Assembly (NCBI GenBank): GCA_017452945.1
Contig: JAFTLD010000022.1
Location: 1-64,000 of the forward strand
DNA from: Clostridia bacterium
Lineage (GTDB): Bacteria > Bacillota_A > Clostridia > Oscillospirales > CAG-272
Direction: 5' to 3'
Length of the DNA stretch: 64,000 bases
In this document: positions 8,536 through 17,716 of the stretch, piece by piece
Numbering within the stretch: position 1 is the first letter of the stretch
Layout of the letters: every line of letters begins with the position of its first letter
Notes under the pieces: generated by a model
Database searches by the model: none
What the model saw: only the letters and a program-made list of their open reading frames with translations
Told to the model about the DNA's origin: nothing
Position numbers and translations under genes: made by a program

Positions 8536-9255
8536 ATGAAACTCTTTTTGCGGGGATTGCGTTCAGGCATTCCCATCGGACTTGGATACCTTTCGGTATC
8601 GTTTACCTTTGGCATCATGGCCATTTCCATGGGCTTTGAATGGTGGCAGGCGGTCATCATTTCCATGACCACTGTGACCTCGGCAGGCCAGCTTGCCGCA
8701 CTTGACATTATGATCAATCCCGGACAGTACGCTGCCATGCTGATCTCTCAGCTGACCGTCAACGTCCGTTACTCTTTCATGGCCATTTCCCTTTCGCAAA
8801 AGGTCACCGAAAAATTCACCGGTATCAAGCGTTGGCTACTCGGCTTTTTCATGACCGACGAGATCTTTGCCGTGGCTGCCGCCGAGGATGAGGTTGACCC
8901 CAAGTTTTTCTTAGGCCTTTCGGTCATCCCCTACGTCGGCTGGACACTTGGCACGCTGTTTGGCGCATTGATCGGCAACGTACTTCCCGCTATGGTTATG
9001 AGCGCACTCTGCCTTGCCATATACGGCATGTTTTTGGCCATCGTCGCGCCTGTGGCGCGTAAATCGTGGGTGGTGCTTGCAGTTGTGCTGATCGCGGGCA
9101 CTTTGCATTGTATCTTTTATTTCGTGCCCTGGCTCAAAGCCAACGTTTCCTCGGGCATCTCAATCAGCATCTGTGCCATTGCAGCAGCGGTTGCGGGCGC
9201 TGTGCTGTTCCCCGTCAAAGACGATGTCAAGGATGACGAGGAGGTGGAAGCATGA
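8536..9255 (+). CDS. azlC: AzlC-family branched-chain amino acid exporter, large subunit
   Basis: A 239-residue integral membrane protein with the AzlC signature near the N-terminus (GLRSGIPIGLGYLSVSFTFG) and further family features such as TSAGQLAALDI and the NVRYSFMAISLSQK stretch. Family members export branched-chain amino acids or their analogues together with AzlD. The stop overlaps the azlD start (ATGA), the usual azlCD arrangement. The charged C-terminal tail (KDDVKDDEE) is cytoplasmic. Confidence 0.92.
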   Translation: MKLFLRGLRSGIPIGLGYLSVSFTFGIMAISMGFEWWQAVIISMTTVTSAGQLAALDIMINPGQYAAMLISQLTVNVRYSFMAISLSQKVTEKFTGIKRWLLGFFMTDEIFAVAAAEDEVDPKFFLGLSVIPYVGWTLGTLFGALIGNVLPAMVMSALCLAIYGMFLAIVAPVARKSWVVLAVVLIAGTLHCIFYFVPWLKANVSSGISISICAIAAAVAGAVLFPVKDDVKDDEEVEA

Positions 9256-9569
9256 AGGACTTCTGGATCTACCTTTTGATCTTGGCGGGCTCGACTTACC
9301 TGATCCGCGCCATTCCCTTTGCGGCCATTCGCAAAAAGATCAACAATCGCTTTATCAAATCGTTTCTCTACTACATTCCCTACGCAGTCCTTTCGACCAT
9401 GACGCTGCCTGCCGCGTTTTTTGCCACAGGTAACGTGATCTCCGGTGCGGTCGGACTTGTGGTGGGCGGCATTTTCGCTTACAAGGGCAAGGGGCTTACC
9501 TTGGTTGCGGTCCTTTCCTGCGCAGCAGCGTTTTTGACCGAGTGCATTTTGTTACTCGTTACACGTTAA
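9252..9569 (+). CDS. azlD: AzlD-family branched-chain amino acid transport protein, small subunit
   Basis: A 105-residue protein with about four membrane helices and the family pattern TYLIRAIPF near the N-terminus and FLYYIPYAVLSTMTLPA in the middle. It is the obligate small partner of AzlC, coupled to it by a 4-base overlap. Confidence 0.9.
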   Translation: MKDFWIYLLILAGSTYLIRAIPFAAIRKKINNRFIKSFLYYIPYAVLSTMTLPAAFFATGNVISGAVGLVVGGIFAYKGKGLTLVAVLSCAAAFLTECILLLVTR

Positions 9570-9602
9570 TACACGCCAAATTCATTTTTCAAGGAGGCCA
9601 TC

Positions 9603-9980
9603 ATGCAAGAACAGCAGATGCAACAAGAACAAGAACAAGTACAAGTCCAAGAACAGCAGCAAAAGCAGCCCAAAAAGAAAAAGAAGAAAGACAACCCCGC
9701 AGGACTGATTCTGATCATCTGCATCGCTCTTTTGACAATTTCCATGTTTCCGTTCAGCATTGTAAAATATTCTGATGGAGCTACGCGCGTTATCACTCCC
9801 GCTACCACGATCGTGATCAACAAAACCAACGAAACCCTTTGGGATAACGGTGAATACCGCATGGCCAAGCCCGAAATCGACGTGTTCCTTTTCCCGAACA
9901 ACTTCAAATCCTACGAAGAGCTGCTTGAGATCAAGGCAGAACGCCAATCCAAACAAGAAGTGCAAACCGAGCAGGAATAA
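9603..9980 (+). CDS. Small single-pass membrane protein with Gln/Lys-rich head
   Basis: The 125-residue protein begins with a Gln-rich segment (residues 1-22) and a run of lysines, then one hydrophobic helix (about 33-53) and a hydrophilic C-terminal domain of about 70 residues. Positive-inside reasoning places the Q/K head in the cytoplasm. AAGGAGGCC precedes the ATG by 3 bases. It sits 33 bp after azlD and may be co-transcribed. I do not recognise the family. Confidence 0.7.
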   Translation: MQEQQMQQEQEQVQVQEQQQKQPKKKKKKDNPAGLILIICIALLTISMFPFSIVKYSDGATRVITPATTIVINKTNETLWDNGEYRMAKPEIDVFLFPNNFKSYEELLEIKAERQSKQEVQTEQE

Positions 9981-10155
9981 ACCCGGAGAAAAATTAAAAC
10001 GATATTCTCATTATGAGAAAACAACTTCTGAACTATCTGCGATTTTGGAAACACATAAGAAAAACATGAATTATTTTGCCATTATACCCGTATATGGCAG
10101 TGTGATATTGTTTTTATGGTTGTTTATGCAACTCAATTCTCCTTTATCCGACCCC

Positions 10156-10188
10156 CCGCCCGTTCCGCAATGCGGAACGGGCGGTTTT
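10156..10188 (+). terminator. Rho-independent terminator
   Basis: A 14-bp GC-rich stem (CCGCCCGTTCCGCA, 10156-10169, mirrored at 10171-10184) is followed by TTTT. Confidence 0.8.
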
Positions 10189-10224
10189 GTATCGGTTTGC
10201 GCTCATATATTTCCGTTTTTCCTC

Positions 10225-10253
10225 TTGCAATTTATAGGACATCGTGCTATAAT
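10225..10253 (+). promoter_or_regulatory. Promoter of the aminotransferase-trpS operon
   Basis: TTGCAA (10225-10230), 17-bp spacer, TATAAT (10248-10253), 37 bp before the aminotransferase ATG. Confidence 0.8.
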
Positions 10254-10290
10254 GAAAGGTAATAGATTTTCACCAAGAAAGGCAAGATAT

Positions 10291-11502
10291 ATGCAGTACC
10301 GTTTTTCCGATCATATCGCGGGTATGAAGCCCAGTGCCATTCGTGAGATCCTCAAAGCCCCTGCGGACGCAGAAACCATCTCGTTTGCGGCAGGCAACCC
10401 CTCTCCCGAATCCTTCCCCGTTTCCGAGCTGGCGCGGCTCTCTGCCGACATTTTTGAGCACAGCTCCACCACCGCGCTGCAATACGGCGCGACCGACGGC
10501 TATCCCCCTCTGCGCGCAGCCGTTGCCAAGTGGCAGAAGGAGCGATGGCAGATCGGCAAGACTGCCCGGGAAGGCTATGATTTTAACGATACCACGCTGA
10601 TCGTCAGCGGCGGCACGCAGGGCATTGAGCTTACCTGCCGCGTGCTGTGCAACCCCGGTGAGGCGGTCATTTGCGAGGATCCCTCCTTCATCGGTGCGCT
10701 CAACGCCTTCCGCTCGGCAGGCATGCGCACGGTTGGCGTTCCCATGAACGACCAAGGCATTGACGTGGACGCCTTGGAGCAGACCATCATCGCCAACCCC
10801 GATGCCCACCTGCTCTACGTCATCCCCACCTTCCAAAACCCCATGGGTCTTTCCTGGACGCTTGAGGTAAGAAAGCAGGTATATGCCCTTGCCAAGAAAT
10901 ACGGCATTCTCATTTTGGAGGATAACCCTTACGGTGAAACCCGTTTTGCGGGCGAAGAGCTGCCCACGCTCAAGAGCATGGACGAGGACGGTATCGTCAT
11001 CTACTGCTCCACCTTCTCCAAGGTGCTTTCTGCCGGTATGCGTGTCGGTTTCGTGGTTGCTCCCGAACAGATCGCGTCCAAAATGGTCATCGTCAAGCAA
11101 ACCGAGGACGTGCATACCAACCTGTTTTTCCAGATGCTGTGCCACCGCTACGTGACCGAATGCGATCTTTACGCGCACATTGACCACATCAAGGCGATCT
11201 ACCGCCGCAAATGCACGCTCATGCTCGACTGTCTTGCAAAGGAACTGCCCGAGCAGATCACCTATACCAAGCCCGAGGGCGGACTCTTTATCTGGTGTAC
11301 ACTGCCCGACGGCATTGACAGCATGGACTTCGTGCGTGCCTGCAAACAGAAAAAGCTGCTGGTCGTGCCCGGTGCCACCTTCAACTGCGATCAGGACGCC
11401 CCCTCCAACGGCTTCCGCATCAATTTCTCTACCCCCTCGGACGAGCAGATTATCGAGGGCTGCGCAAGACTTGGCGCTGTGGCGAGAGAATTTCTTAAGT
11501 AA
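10291..11502 (+). CDS. PLP-dependent aminotransferase (class I/II, 2-aminoadipate/AroH-like)
   Basis: The 403-residue fold-type I aminotransferase starts with the MQYRFSDHIAGMKPSAIREIL segment typical of the 2-aminoadipate (LysN/MocR-domain) group. It has the GGTQGI phosphate-binding turn, the Asp/Tyr region LEDNPYGE and the PLP lysine in STFSKVLSAGMR. The ATG at 10291 fits the promoter and ribosome site; the frame is open further upstream but only through intergenic DNA. Likely substrates are aromatic or branched amino acids. It is followed 17 bp later by trpS, which hints at aromatic amino acid metabolism. Confidence 0.88.
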   Translation: MQYRFSDHIAGMKPSAIREILKAPADAETISFAAGNPSPESFPVSELARLSADIFEHSSTTALQYGATDGYPPLRAAVAKWQKERWQIGKTAREGYDFNDTTLIVSGGTQGIELTCRVLCNPGEAVICEDPSFIGALNAFRSAGMRTVGVPMNDQGIDVDALEQTIIANPDAHLLYVIPTFQNPMGLSWTLEVRKQVYALAKKYGILILEDNPYGETRFAGEELPTLKSMDEDGIVIYCSTFSKVLSAGMRVGFVVAPEQIASKMVIVKQTEDVHTNLFFQMLCHRYVTECDLYAHIDHIKAIYRRKCTLMLDCLAKELPEQITYTKPEGGLFIWCTLPDGIDSMDFVRACKQKKLLVVPGATFNCDQDAPSNGFRINFSTPSDEQIIEGCARLGAVAREFLK

Positions 11503-11519
11503 GAAAGGATTTATACATC

Positions 11520-12521
11520 ATGTTTCAGAATCAAAAGGTTTCCTTCTCCGGCGTGCAGCCCAGCGGCAACTTGACCATTGGTAACTATCTGGGCGCACTG
11601 CGTAATTTTTCTTCCTACTCCGACGAATATAAATGTCTTTACTGCGTGGTAGACCAGCACGCCATTACTGTGCGTCAGGTTCCCGCAGATCTGCGCCGCC
11701 GCACCTACGAAACGCTGGCGCTTTACATGGCTTGCGGTCTTGACCCCGAAAAGAATACGCTTTACGTACAGTCCCACGTGCATGAGCACACCGAGCTTGC
11801 TTGGCTGCTCAACTGCTTTACCATGTTCGGTGAGCTTTCTCGCATGACGCAGTTCAAGGATAAAAGTGCCAAGCATGCGGACAACATCAACGCAGGTCTT
11901 TTCACTTATCCCGTACTCATGGCTGCGGACATTCTGCTCTATCAGACCGACGTGGTTCCCGTAGGCATTGACCAAAAGCAGCACGTGGAGCTTTGCCGTG
12001 ACATTGCTACCCGCTTTAACTCGATCTACCCCGACACCTTTACCATTCCCGAGCCCGTGATCTCCAAGTCCGGCATGAAGATCATGTCGCTGGCTGAGCC
12101 GACCAAGAAGATGAGCAAGTCGGATGAGAACCCCAATGCGGTGGTATACATTCTGGACGACAAGGACACCATCATCCGCAAGTTCAAAAGAGCGGTCACC
12201 GACTCCGAAACCGAGGTGCGTTTCGCGCCCGGCAAGGACGGCATTAACAACCTGATGTCTATATATGCTTGCTTCACCGGCAAGACCATGGAAGAGATCG
12301 AGGCAGAATTTGCCGGCAAGGGATATGGGGACTTCAAGCTTGCTGTGGGCGAGGTATGCGCTGACGCGCTTGCACCCGTACAGCAGAGATTTGCACAGCT
12401 CATGAGCGACAAGGGCGCACTGGAAGCGCAAATGAAAAAGGGCGCAGAGGAAGCATCCTATATCGCGCGCCGTACCGTTTCCAAGGTGGAAAAGAAGCTG
12501 GGCTTTGTGCAGCTCAGATAA
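11520..12521 (+). CDS. trpS: Tryptophan--tRNA ligase
   Basis: The 333-residue class I synthetase charges tRNA-Trp in the cytoplasm. It shows the N-terminal SGVQPSGNLTIGNYLGA (HIGH-equivalent TIGN) and the KMSKS loop (KKMSKSDENPN), with the usual bacterial TrpRS length. No T-box leader is visible; only 17 bp separate it from the upstream aminotransferase, so both share the promoter at 10225-10253. A terminator follows. Confidence 0.97.
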   Translation: MFQNQKVSFSGVQPSGNLTIGNYLGALRNFSSYSDEYKCLYCVVDQHAITVRQVPADLRRRTYETLALYMACGLDPEKNTLYVQSHVHEHTELAWLLNCFTMFGELSRMTQFKDKSAKHADNINAGLFTYPVLMAADILLYQTDVVPVGIDQKQHVELCRDIATRFNSIYPDTFTIPEPVISKSGMKIMSLAEPTKKMSKSDENPNAVVYILDDKDTIIRKFKRAVTDSETEVRFAPGKDGINNLMSIYACFTGKTMEEIEAEFAGKGYGDFKLAVGEVCADALAPVQQRFAQLMSDKGALEAQMKKGAEEASYIARRTVSKVEKKLGFVQLR

Positions 12522-12527
12522 TAATTC

Positions 12528-12561
12528 AAGGGGAGTTCTGTGCAAAAACTCCCCCTTTTTT
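12528..12561 (+). terminator. Terminator after trpS
   Basis: Stem AAGGGGAGTT (12528-12537) pairs with AACTCCCC (12547-12554), followed by a run of six Ts. Confidence 0.85.
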
Positions 12562-12584
12562 CGAAAAACGCAAAAAAAGCACAG

Positions 12585-12651
12585 TTGCAACCGTCAGTTG
12601 ACAAATTGCAAGGCCGAAATGGTGGATTGCAACCGCCAAATCCGCTATAAT
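12585..12651 (+). promoter_or_regulatory. Upstream region of the XRE regulator: three phased TTGCAA boxes and a -10
   Basis: The palindrome TTGCAA occurs at 12585-12590, 12606-12611 and 12627-12632, exactly 21 bp apart (two helical turns). A good -10 TATAAT lies at 12646-12651, but no -35 is found at the right distance. This fits an activator- or autoregulator-controlled promoter. The site role is inferred from phasing. Confidence 0.55.
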
Positions 12652-12682
12652 GAAGGCACAAAAACACAAGCGAGGTGCAGAT

Positions 12683-13687
12683 ATGATTTTAGCTGACAAG
12701 ATTATCACTTTACGAAAAAAGAACGGTTGGTCGCAAGAGGAGCTTGCCGAAAAGGTAGGCGTGTCCCGTCAGGCCATTTCCAAATGGGAAAGCGCACAAT
12801 CCGTGCCAGACCTTGATAAAATCCTGCGCATGAGCGAGATTTTTGGCGTAACCACCGATTTTCTGCTCAAGGACGAAATGGAAACCGAGGAATATACGGG
12901 CTCGACCGCAGAGGATTCCCCTTTGCGCAGCGTATCTATGGAGGATGCAAACGCATACCTTGCATTCAAGCACAGCGCGGCCTACAAGATCGCCATCGGT
13001 GTGCTGCTCTGTATCCTCTCCCCCATTTGTCTGATCGTGCTTGGCGGCTTTGCGGATGCGGGCATGATGACCGAGGTGATGGCTTCCGCCATCGGTGTCT
13101 GCGTTCTTCTTGGTATTGTTGCGGTTGCCGTGGGCATATTTATCGCGACGGGTCTTTCGGGCAAGCCCTGGGAATTCATTGATGAGAAAAAAGGCTTTGA
13201 GCTTTCTTACGGTGTGGACGGCATGGTACGCGAAAAGCGCACGGCCTTCTCCTCCAAATACACGTGGCTGAACGTGACCGGTGTGGTGCTTTGCATTTTC
13301 TGCGCAGCGCCCCTGATCGTGACAAGCGTGATGGAGATGGAGCTGCTGAGCGTGATCATGACGGGCGTGCTGCTGATCCTTTGCGGTGCGGGCGTGTTCT
13401 GCTTTGTGCTGGGCGGCATTCAGTACGACGCATATGAAACATTGCTGACGGGCGACCGCAGATTGAGCGCAAAAAAGAAAACTGACAAAAACAAAAGCGC
13501 ACAGGCGCTGTTCTCCGAGGTCTATTGGCTGATCACCACCGCGGTATACTTTGTCTGGAGCTTTTCCACCGGAGATTGGCACATCTCCTGGCTGACCTGG
13601 GTGATCGGCTCTGCCGTGTTCACCATCATCAAATTGGCCGTCAAGCTCAAAACCGGCAAGGATTTTGAGGACGAGGATGATGATTGA
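12683..13687 (+). CDS. XRE-family helix-turn-helix regulator with membrane segments
   Basis: The 334-residue protein has an N-terminal HTH_3 domain (about residues 4-58; [27 protein letters not shown] split around the recognition helix), then a linker and about six hydrophobic segments. It is therefore a membrane-anchored DNA-binding protein, a type common in Clostridia. The start at 12683 is chosen because GAGGTG lies 6 bases before it. It probably senses an envelope signal and regulates itself or neighbours; the three TTGCAA boxes upstream are candidate targets. It ends DFEDEDDD. Confidence 0.85.
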   Translation: MILADKIITLRKKNGWSQEELAEKVGVSRQAISKWESAQSVPDLDKILRMSEIFGVTTDFLLKDEMETEEYTGSTAEDSPLRSVSMEDANAYLAFKHSAAYKIAIGVLLCILSPICLIVLGGFADAGMMTEVMASAIGVCVLLGIVAVAVGIFIATGLSGKPWEFIDEKKGFELSYGVDGMVREKRTAFSSKYTWLNVTGVVLCIFCAAPLIVTSVMEMELLSVIMTGVLLILCGAGVFCFVLGGIQYDAYETLLTGDRRLSAKKKTDKNKSAQALFSEVYWLITTAVYFVWSFSTGDWHISWLTWVIGSAVFTIIKLAVKLKTGKDFEDEDDD

Positions 13688-13691
13688 AACT

Positions 13692-13775
13692 GCGCGAAGC
13701 GCAATATCACTTGTCCGAAGGGCAAATATCACTACGGCTCTGCCGTAATATCACTGCGCGAAGCGCAATATCACT
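13692..13775. repeat. Array of variable mini-hairpins joined by AATATCACT
   Basis: Four copies of AATATCACT (13703-13711, 13725-13733, 13747-13755, 13767-13775) are spaced 22, 22 and 20 bp. Each is preceded by a different small hairpin: GCGC-GAA-GCGC, TTGTCC-GAA-GGGCAA (imperfect), ACGGC-TCT-GCCGT and again GCGC-GAA-GCGC. The hairpin stem varies while the linker is fixed. A second array of the same type is at 32525-32711. Confidence 0.8.
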
Positions 13776-13818
13776 TTCATAAGAAAAAGCACCCCGCAGG
13801 GTGCTTTTTCTTATGAAA
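13775..13818. terminator. Long bidirectional terminator between convergent genes
   Basis: A perfect 20-bp stem (13775-13794 with 13799-13818, loop CGCA) with AAGAAAAAGCACCC as core and T-rich 3' arms in both directions. It overlaps the 3' end of the minus-strand glycohydrolase gene. Confidence 0.9.
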
Positions 13819-15724
13819 ATCTATATGGATTGACCGAGCCCATGCAAACGTAGTGCGTGGCGCAGGTCGGACCCTTGGAAAAGATGAGGTTGTATTTCGC
13901 ATCGGCATTGACGCGGGTCAGGCGAAGCACCACACGGTTCTCCCCTTTTTTGAGCTGCACGTGCTGCACATGCACGTTCTCGGCTGTCCACGTGTCGCAA
14001 TTTTTACGCTCGGCAATCAAGTCGCCATTGATGTATAAGGCAAACGGCGCGCTGTGGCCAACCTGCACGCAGACCTCCATATCCTCGGGGCAAAGCATCA
14101 CGCGCGACAAATATGCAACACACGGTCCCTTGAAGCCGAACAGATCGTCCATGGTAAAGGAATCCTGCTCTTGCACAAACACCTCTTCGACGTACTTGCC
14201 GTCCTCACAGGGAGCTGCAAACAATTGCTCCTCGGTCAAATATTCGGTATCGGTATCCACGGCATAATTGAGATGGAAGCGTCTAACTATGTCATTGGAA
14301 TCCCCGTCATGCTGTACGCCCGCGAACAGATGCCAATAGTTGGGAACCTTTTCAAGCGCCTCGGTGGTGCAGATGGGATCGGTCTTCCAGATGGGACCCG
14401 TGACCTTCCATGCGGCAGCGCCCGAAAGGCCAAAGGTGTAACCGTACTCCTTGTCATCCAACGTGTAGCCAACCGTGATCAGATTGCGCTCATAAAGCTC
14501 ACGCGCAACGGTGGGAACGCTGAAGGTAAGCGGTAATTCAATGCTTTTCCCTGCCGAAAGGCCAATGCCGTGACAAGTCATCGTGCCAAAACCGGTGACG
14601 CAAAGCGCAGTGCTGATCTCTTTTTCGGTGGTATTGAGAATGGACAAGGTCACCGTTTTGCTTTGTCCGAACGAAATCGAGGGTCCCTCGGGATAGGACA
14701 CGTCAAAGACCAGCGGATCACGTTTTTCAAACACAAATGCCTTTTCGGGGGCATTCTCAATGACAAAGGGTGCAAAATGCGCTCCCAGCTGTGCGATCTC
14801 GCAGGAGAGATCATACACGCTGTCGGTATGGTCGGGAGAGCGTACCCCAAGCACGAATTTCACATCGCCAAGATCATACTCCTCGATCAACGACTTCGCC
14901 CCGCGAATGACACCGATCACCGCGCCCGCCGTTGCGCAGGTGCAGTCTGTATCAAAGCCGCAGTTGAGCGCATCCATGGAAGTCTTGATCAGATCCATAT
15001 TCCCCTTAAGCAGCGCGGTCAACGTAATACCGATATTCTGGAACAGATTGGTGCAATCGGGATGCCCGTACTTGTGCAGAATGTACTTCAATACCGTTTT
15101 GACGTCATCGTATCTTTCGCACCACGCAAGCGTGTCCGTGATCAGCGTGCGGAGCTTGCAATCATCGGGAATTTCGCAAAGCGCGATATCAATCAGCTTG
15201 TAAAGATCACTTTCATAGAACGCAGCCGATTCAAGAGCCGCGAAAAACTTTTCGGCATACACCGATTCTCCATCGTGATCCAGGCACCCATCCATAGTGG
15301 AGGTTTCTGCCGCCTTTGCGGGCTGCGCGGGATACAGGCAAGCCCAGATCTCGCTTCTGATGGGACAGCCCATGCCCTCTATATAGAAATCGTTGCAAAA
15401 GCGTCCGCTTTCGGGCGGATAAATGCCCTTTTCATAATTTTTGCGCATGATTGCATACTCACCGGGCGAATAATCGCAGTTTTCGCAAAAGCATTGTTGC
15501 AGATCGTACGAGGAAAAATTCTCGCCGTACTTCTTGACCACGTCCAGCCAAAGCACCTGCAGATCGAGGTCGTCGTTAGGCAGCATGGTGTTGATCATTT
15601 CGGGCTTGAACTGCAGCTCCAAAGGCATTTTGATGCCCTCGTAGGGTGCGCCCATAGTGCCGGCGACCGTTTTACCGAGAAAACAGCCGTAAACCTTATC
15701 CAAATACGTTTCATAAGTCATCAT
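13811..15724 (-). CDS. ADP-ribosylglycohydrolase-family protein
   Basis: The 637-residue cytoplasmic protein has an N-terminal DraG/ARH domain (about 1-320) with GKTVAGTMGAPYEG, an N-D-D acidic segment (LPNDDLDLQ) and the metal-binding NCGFDTDCTCATAG stretch, followed by about 300 residues of beta-rich sequence ending in a carbohydrate-binding-like domain. Large relatives are often encoded beside glycan genes and may act on sugars rather than ADP-ribose. The start at 15724 is preferred because GGAGG lies 7 bases before it; ATG 15730 overlaps the upstream stop but is too close to GGAGG. It is coupled to the CotH gene. Confidence 0.82.
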   Translation of the reverse strand: MMTYETYLDKVYGCFLGKTVAGTMGAPYEGIKMPLELQFKPEMINTMLPNDDLDLQVLWLDVVKKYGENFSSYDLQQCFCENCDYSPGEYAIMRKNYEKGIYPPESGRFCNDFYIEGMGCPIRSEIWACLYPAQPAKAAETSTMDGCLDHDGESVYAEKFFAALESAAFYESDLYKLIDIALCEIPDDCKLRTLITDTLAWCERYDDVKTVLKYILHKYGHPDCTNLFQNIGITLTALLKGNMDLIKTSMDALNCGFDTDCTCATAGAVIGVIRGAKSLIEEYDLGDVKFVLGVRSPDHTDSVYDLSCEIAQLGAHFAPFVIENAPEKAFVFEKRDPLVFDVSYPEGPSISFGQSKTVTLSILNTTEKEISTALCVTGFGTMTCHGIGLSAGKSIELPLTFSVPTVARELYERNLITVGYTLDDKEYGYTFGLSGAAAWKVTGPIWKTDPICTTEALEKVPNYWHLFAGVQHDGDSNDIVRRFHLNYAVDTDTEYLTEEQLFAAPCEDGKYVEEVFVQEQDSFTMDDLFGFKGPCVAYLSRVMLCPEDMEVCVQVGHSAPFALYINGDLIAERKNCDTWTAENVHVQHVQLKKGENRVVLRLTRVNADAKYNLIFSKGPTCATHYVCMGSVNPYRFS

Positions 15725-15726
15725 AG

Positions 15727-17538
15727 TCATTCCTCCACCAATGCCAACGCACGCTCTAAGTGAGATAAGAACTGCGCGGGTCTGTCATTTACGTATTTTT
15801 TGATCGCAGAATATTCCTTCTGCCAGGATTTGAGCGTATAACCGTTGCCGATCGCCCAGCCCCAGCAATCCAGATGGCGTTCCATTTCGGGCTTGATGGC
15901 AACAGCGCCCTTGCCCAGCTCCTCCAAAAGGATCGCGCAGGATTCATCCGAAGCCATTTTGCGGCAGACGGCTTCAAAATCGGCACGAAAATCTTGGTTT
16001 TCAAGGCAATAAGCCAACAGGCATTGCAGTCCCAGCGAATCGGGATACAGCTGCTCTGTGCCGTGATAGGAATAATACGCGTGATAATCCAGGAAATTGC
16101 CAAGAGTACGGTAAAAGGTATCGATCTCTGCGGTGGTATCCAGCTCGGGGCAAACGTTTGCACTGTCGTATCTGCCAAGCCCCAGATCGCTGTCACGGGT
16201 TATGAATCTCCACTTACCATCGGTAATTTCAATCCCATCAACAGGCGCTCCGGTATAACGCCACAGCTTGACGTTATTATGCGGCCAGTCGGTATTGGAC
16301 GTAAACAAATACAGCGCATAATACTCGGCAAGGCTATCCATATCCACAAGGGTTTTCAGCGTTTCGAAATACGAAGCATTGCCCTTTTTGTAAGCAGATG
16401 CAACCTTGGCGCAGATCTGCTCCCATGCCGCAAGCTCGGCTGCGTTTTCGCTGTCATAATAGAACCATTCTCCGTCAAAGCGTCCGCCGCGAGAGGTGTC
16501 CAGCTCGCTCTTGACCACCACCACGTCGTCATCCGACACACCGTACACACGCTTGACGTAATCCTCGTTCATGTTTTCCTTCATATCCAGAATGCCGTAG
16601 TATTCTCCGTTGACGTAGACCACGGCAAACGCAGAACAGGCATAATCCAGCGTATTTGTAACGTGTGCGGCAAAATTATTGACCGCATTATCGCGAAGCA
16701 ACGATGCATGCAGCGGATCACAGGAATTGTGCAAGAGCGAATCGTTACCGCCGTTACGCAAAATCAGGCTGTCGTATCTGTCCAGCACTTCTCCTTCATC
16801 TTGGCCGTCACGTACGATCCGCTCCTCAAAGAAAGCATAGCGGAAGGTACCCTTGCCCTCGTATATGTCAGTTCCGTAATGCCCCGTCTTGCGGGCAATG
16901 ATCTTAAAGGATTTTTGCGCCAAGGCACGGGACGAGCCGCCAAAGATGCGCATGCCTCCGTCCTGCGAGATCACTCTCTCACCCTCGGGCGTGATGATCT
17001 CGATATGCGTGGGCATTTCCACCTTTTCGGTATAGCGTGCGCAAAGCTCGTCAAAGTCATCGGGCTCCAGCGTCAGCGACACGGTGTAAAGCGCCGATGC
17101 CGACTCGGCATATGAAATATAGGTGTGCGTGACCACCTTGCCCACGATCTTGCCCTGTGCATCAAAGCAAGCCGCACGGATGACCGTGGCATCCTTACCC
17201 GGAACGCTGATGCTACCCTTGAACGCATCGGATTTTTTGGTCGGCACACTGCCGTCGGTGGTGTAGCGCACGGTATAATCCGTCCCCTCGGGAGCGGACA
17301 GCGTCAGCTCCTGCGACGCTTTATACAAGCCCCCCTCAACCGAGAATACGGGATCAGTCAGGTTGACGGGCTGCACAGGCACTTGCGCGGACTCCTGCTC
17401 ACTTGGCACCTCTTGGGTGTCGGATGCTTGGGTGTCGGTCTGTGTGCTTTGCTCACCCGCGTCCGACCCCGAATTACACGCTGTCAGCACTCCCGACAAC
17501 AAAACGAATATAAGCAATAGCGATAAGCATTTTTTCAT
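15727..17538 (-). CDS. CotH-kinase-family lipoprotein with chitobiase-like N-terminal domain
   Basis: The 603-residue secreted lipoprotein has a signal peptide ending LLSGVLTAC, a Thr/Gln-rich linker, then a domain containing YTTDGSVPTKKS (chitobiase/beta-hexosaminidase C-terminal-type, about 60-140), and a CotH domain (about 150-590) with GGMRIFGGSSRALAQKS, LRNGGND, VYVNGEYYGILDMKE and ITRDSDLGLGRY. CotH proteins are atypical protein kinases known from spore coats. Here the secreted lipoprotein context suggests a surface substrate. The upstream region shows an extended -10 (TGATACAAT on the minus strand, near 17585) without an evident -35. Confidence 0.88.
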   Translation of the reverse strand: MKKCLSLLLIFVLLSGVLTACNSGSDAGEQSTQTDTQASDTQEVPSEQESAQVPVQPVNLTDPVFSVEGGLYKASQELTLSAPEGTDYTVRYTTDGSVPTKKSDAFKGSISVPGKDATVIRAACFDAQGKIVGKVVTHTYISYAESASALYTVSLTLEPDDFDELCARYTEKVEMPTHIEIITPEGERVISQDGGMRIFGGSSRALAQKSFKIIARKTGHYGTDIYEGKGTFRYAFFEERIVRDGQDEGEVLDRYDSLILRNGGNDSLLHNSCDPLHASLLRDNAVNNFAAHVTNTLDYACSAFAVVYVNGEYYGILDMKENMNEDYVKRVYGVSDDDVVVVKSELDTSRGGRFDGEWFYYDSENAAELAAWEQICAKVASAYKKGNASYFETLKTLVDMDSLAEYYALYLFTSNTDWPHNNVKLWRYTGAPVDGIEITDGKWRFITRDSDLGLGRYDSANVCPELDTTAEIDTFYRTLGNFLDYHAYYSYHGTEQLYPDSLGLQCLLAYCLENQDFRADFEAVCRKMASDESCAILLEELGKGAVAIKPEMERHLDCWGWAIGNGYTLKSWQKEYSAIKKYVNDRPAQFLSHLERALALVEE

Positions 17539-17650
17539 ACGTTGATTGCCGCCTTCCTACGTTTTTCCGACTCCATTGTATCATACTTTTTTCTGCTTTG
17601 GGCAGCTTTAGAAAAATGTTCACAAAAAATTGTAAATTAGCCTGCCCCTA

Positions 17651-17679
17651 TTGCGTTTTGTGCAGTTATTTGGTATAAT
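17651..17679 (+). promoter_or_regulatory. Promoter of the DUF5722-like/phosphoesterase operon
   Basis: TTGCGT (17651-17656), 17-bp spacer, TATAAT (17674-17679), 37 bp before the gene and divergent from the CotH gene. Confidence 0.75.
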
Positions 17680-17716
17680 AAAAGTGATATCATATAAAAA
17701 AAGCGGGAGGCTGCAT

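Larger units (their letters stand above)
9981..10290 (+). other. Gene-poor interval with terminator, promoter and a possible gene remnant
   Basis: The first half contains an open stretch (about 10003-10150) whose translation, including MNYFAIIPVYGSVILFLWLF, looks like the start of a small membrane protein but runs without a stop into terminator sequence. I read it as a gene remnant. It is followed by a terminator (10156-10188) and a promoter (10225-10253). Confidence 0.4.

Noticed and set aside
9850..10290. N-terminal extension of the aminotransferase
   Set aside because: It would read through a terminator and a promoter; the family start MQYRFSDHI fits at 10291.
13692..13775. CRISPR array
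   Set aside because: Repeat units are 9 bp, intervening parts are 11-13-bp palindromes, and no cas genes are near.
14570..15763. 397-residue + strand frame
   Set aside because: Antisense to the ADP-ribosylglycohydrolase, with unnatural composition and no start signals.
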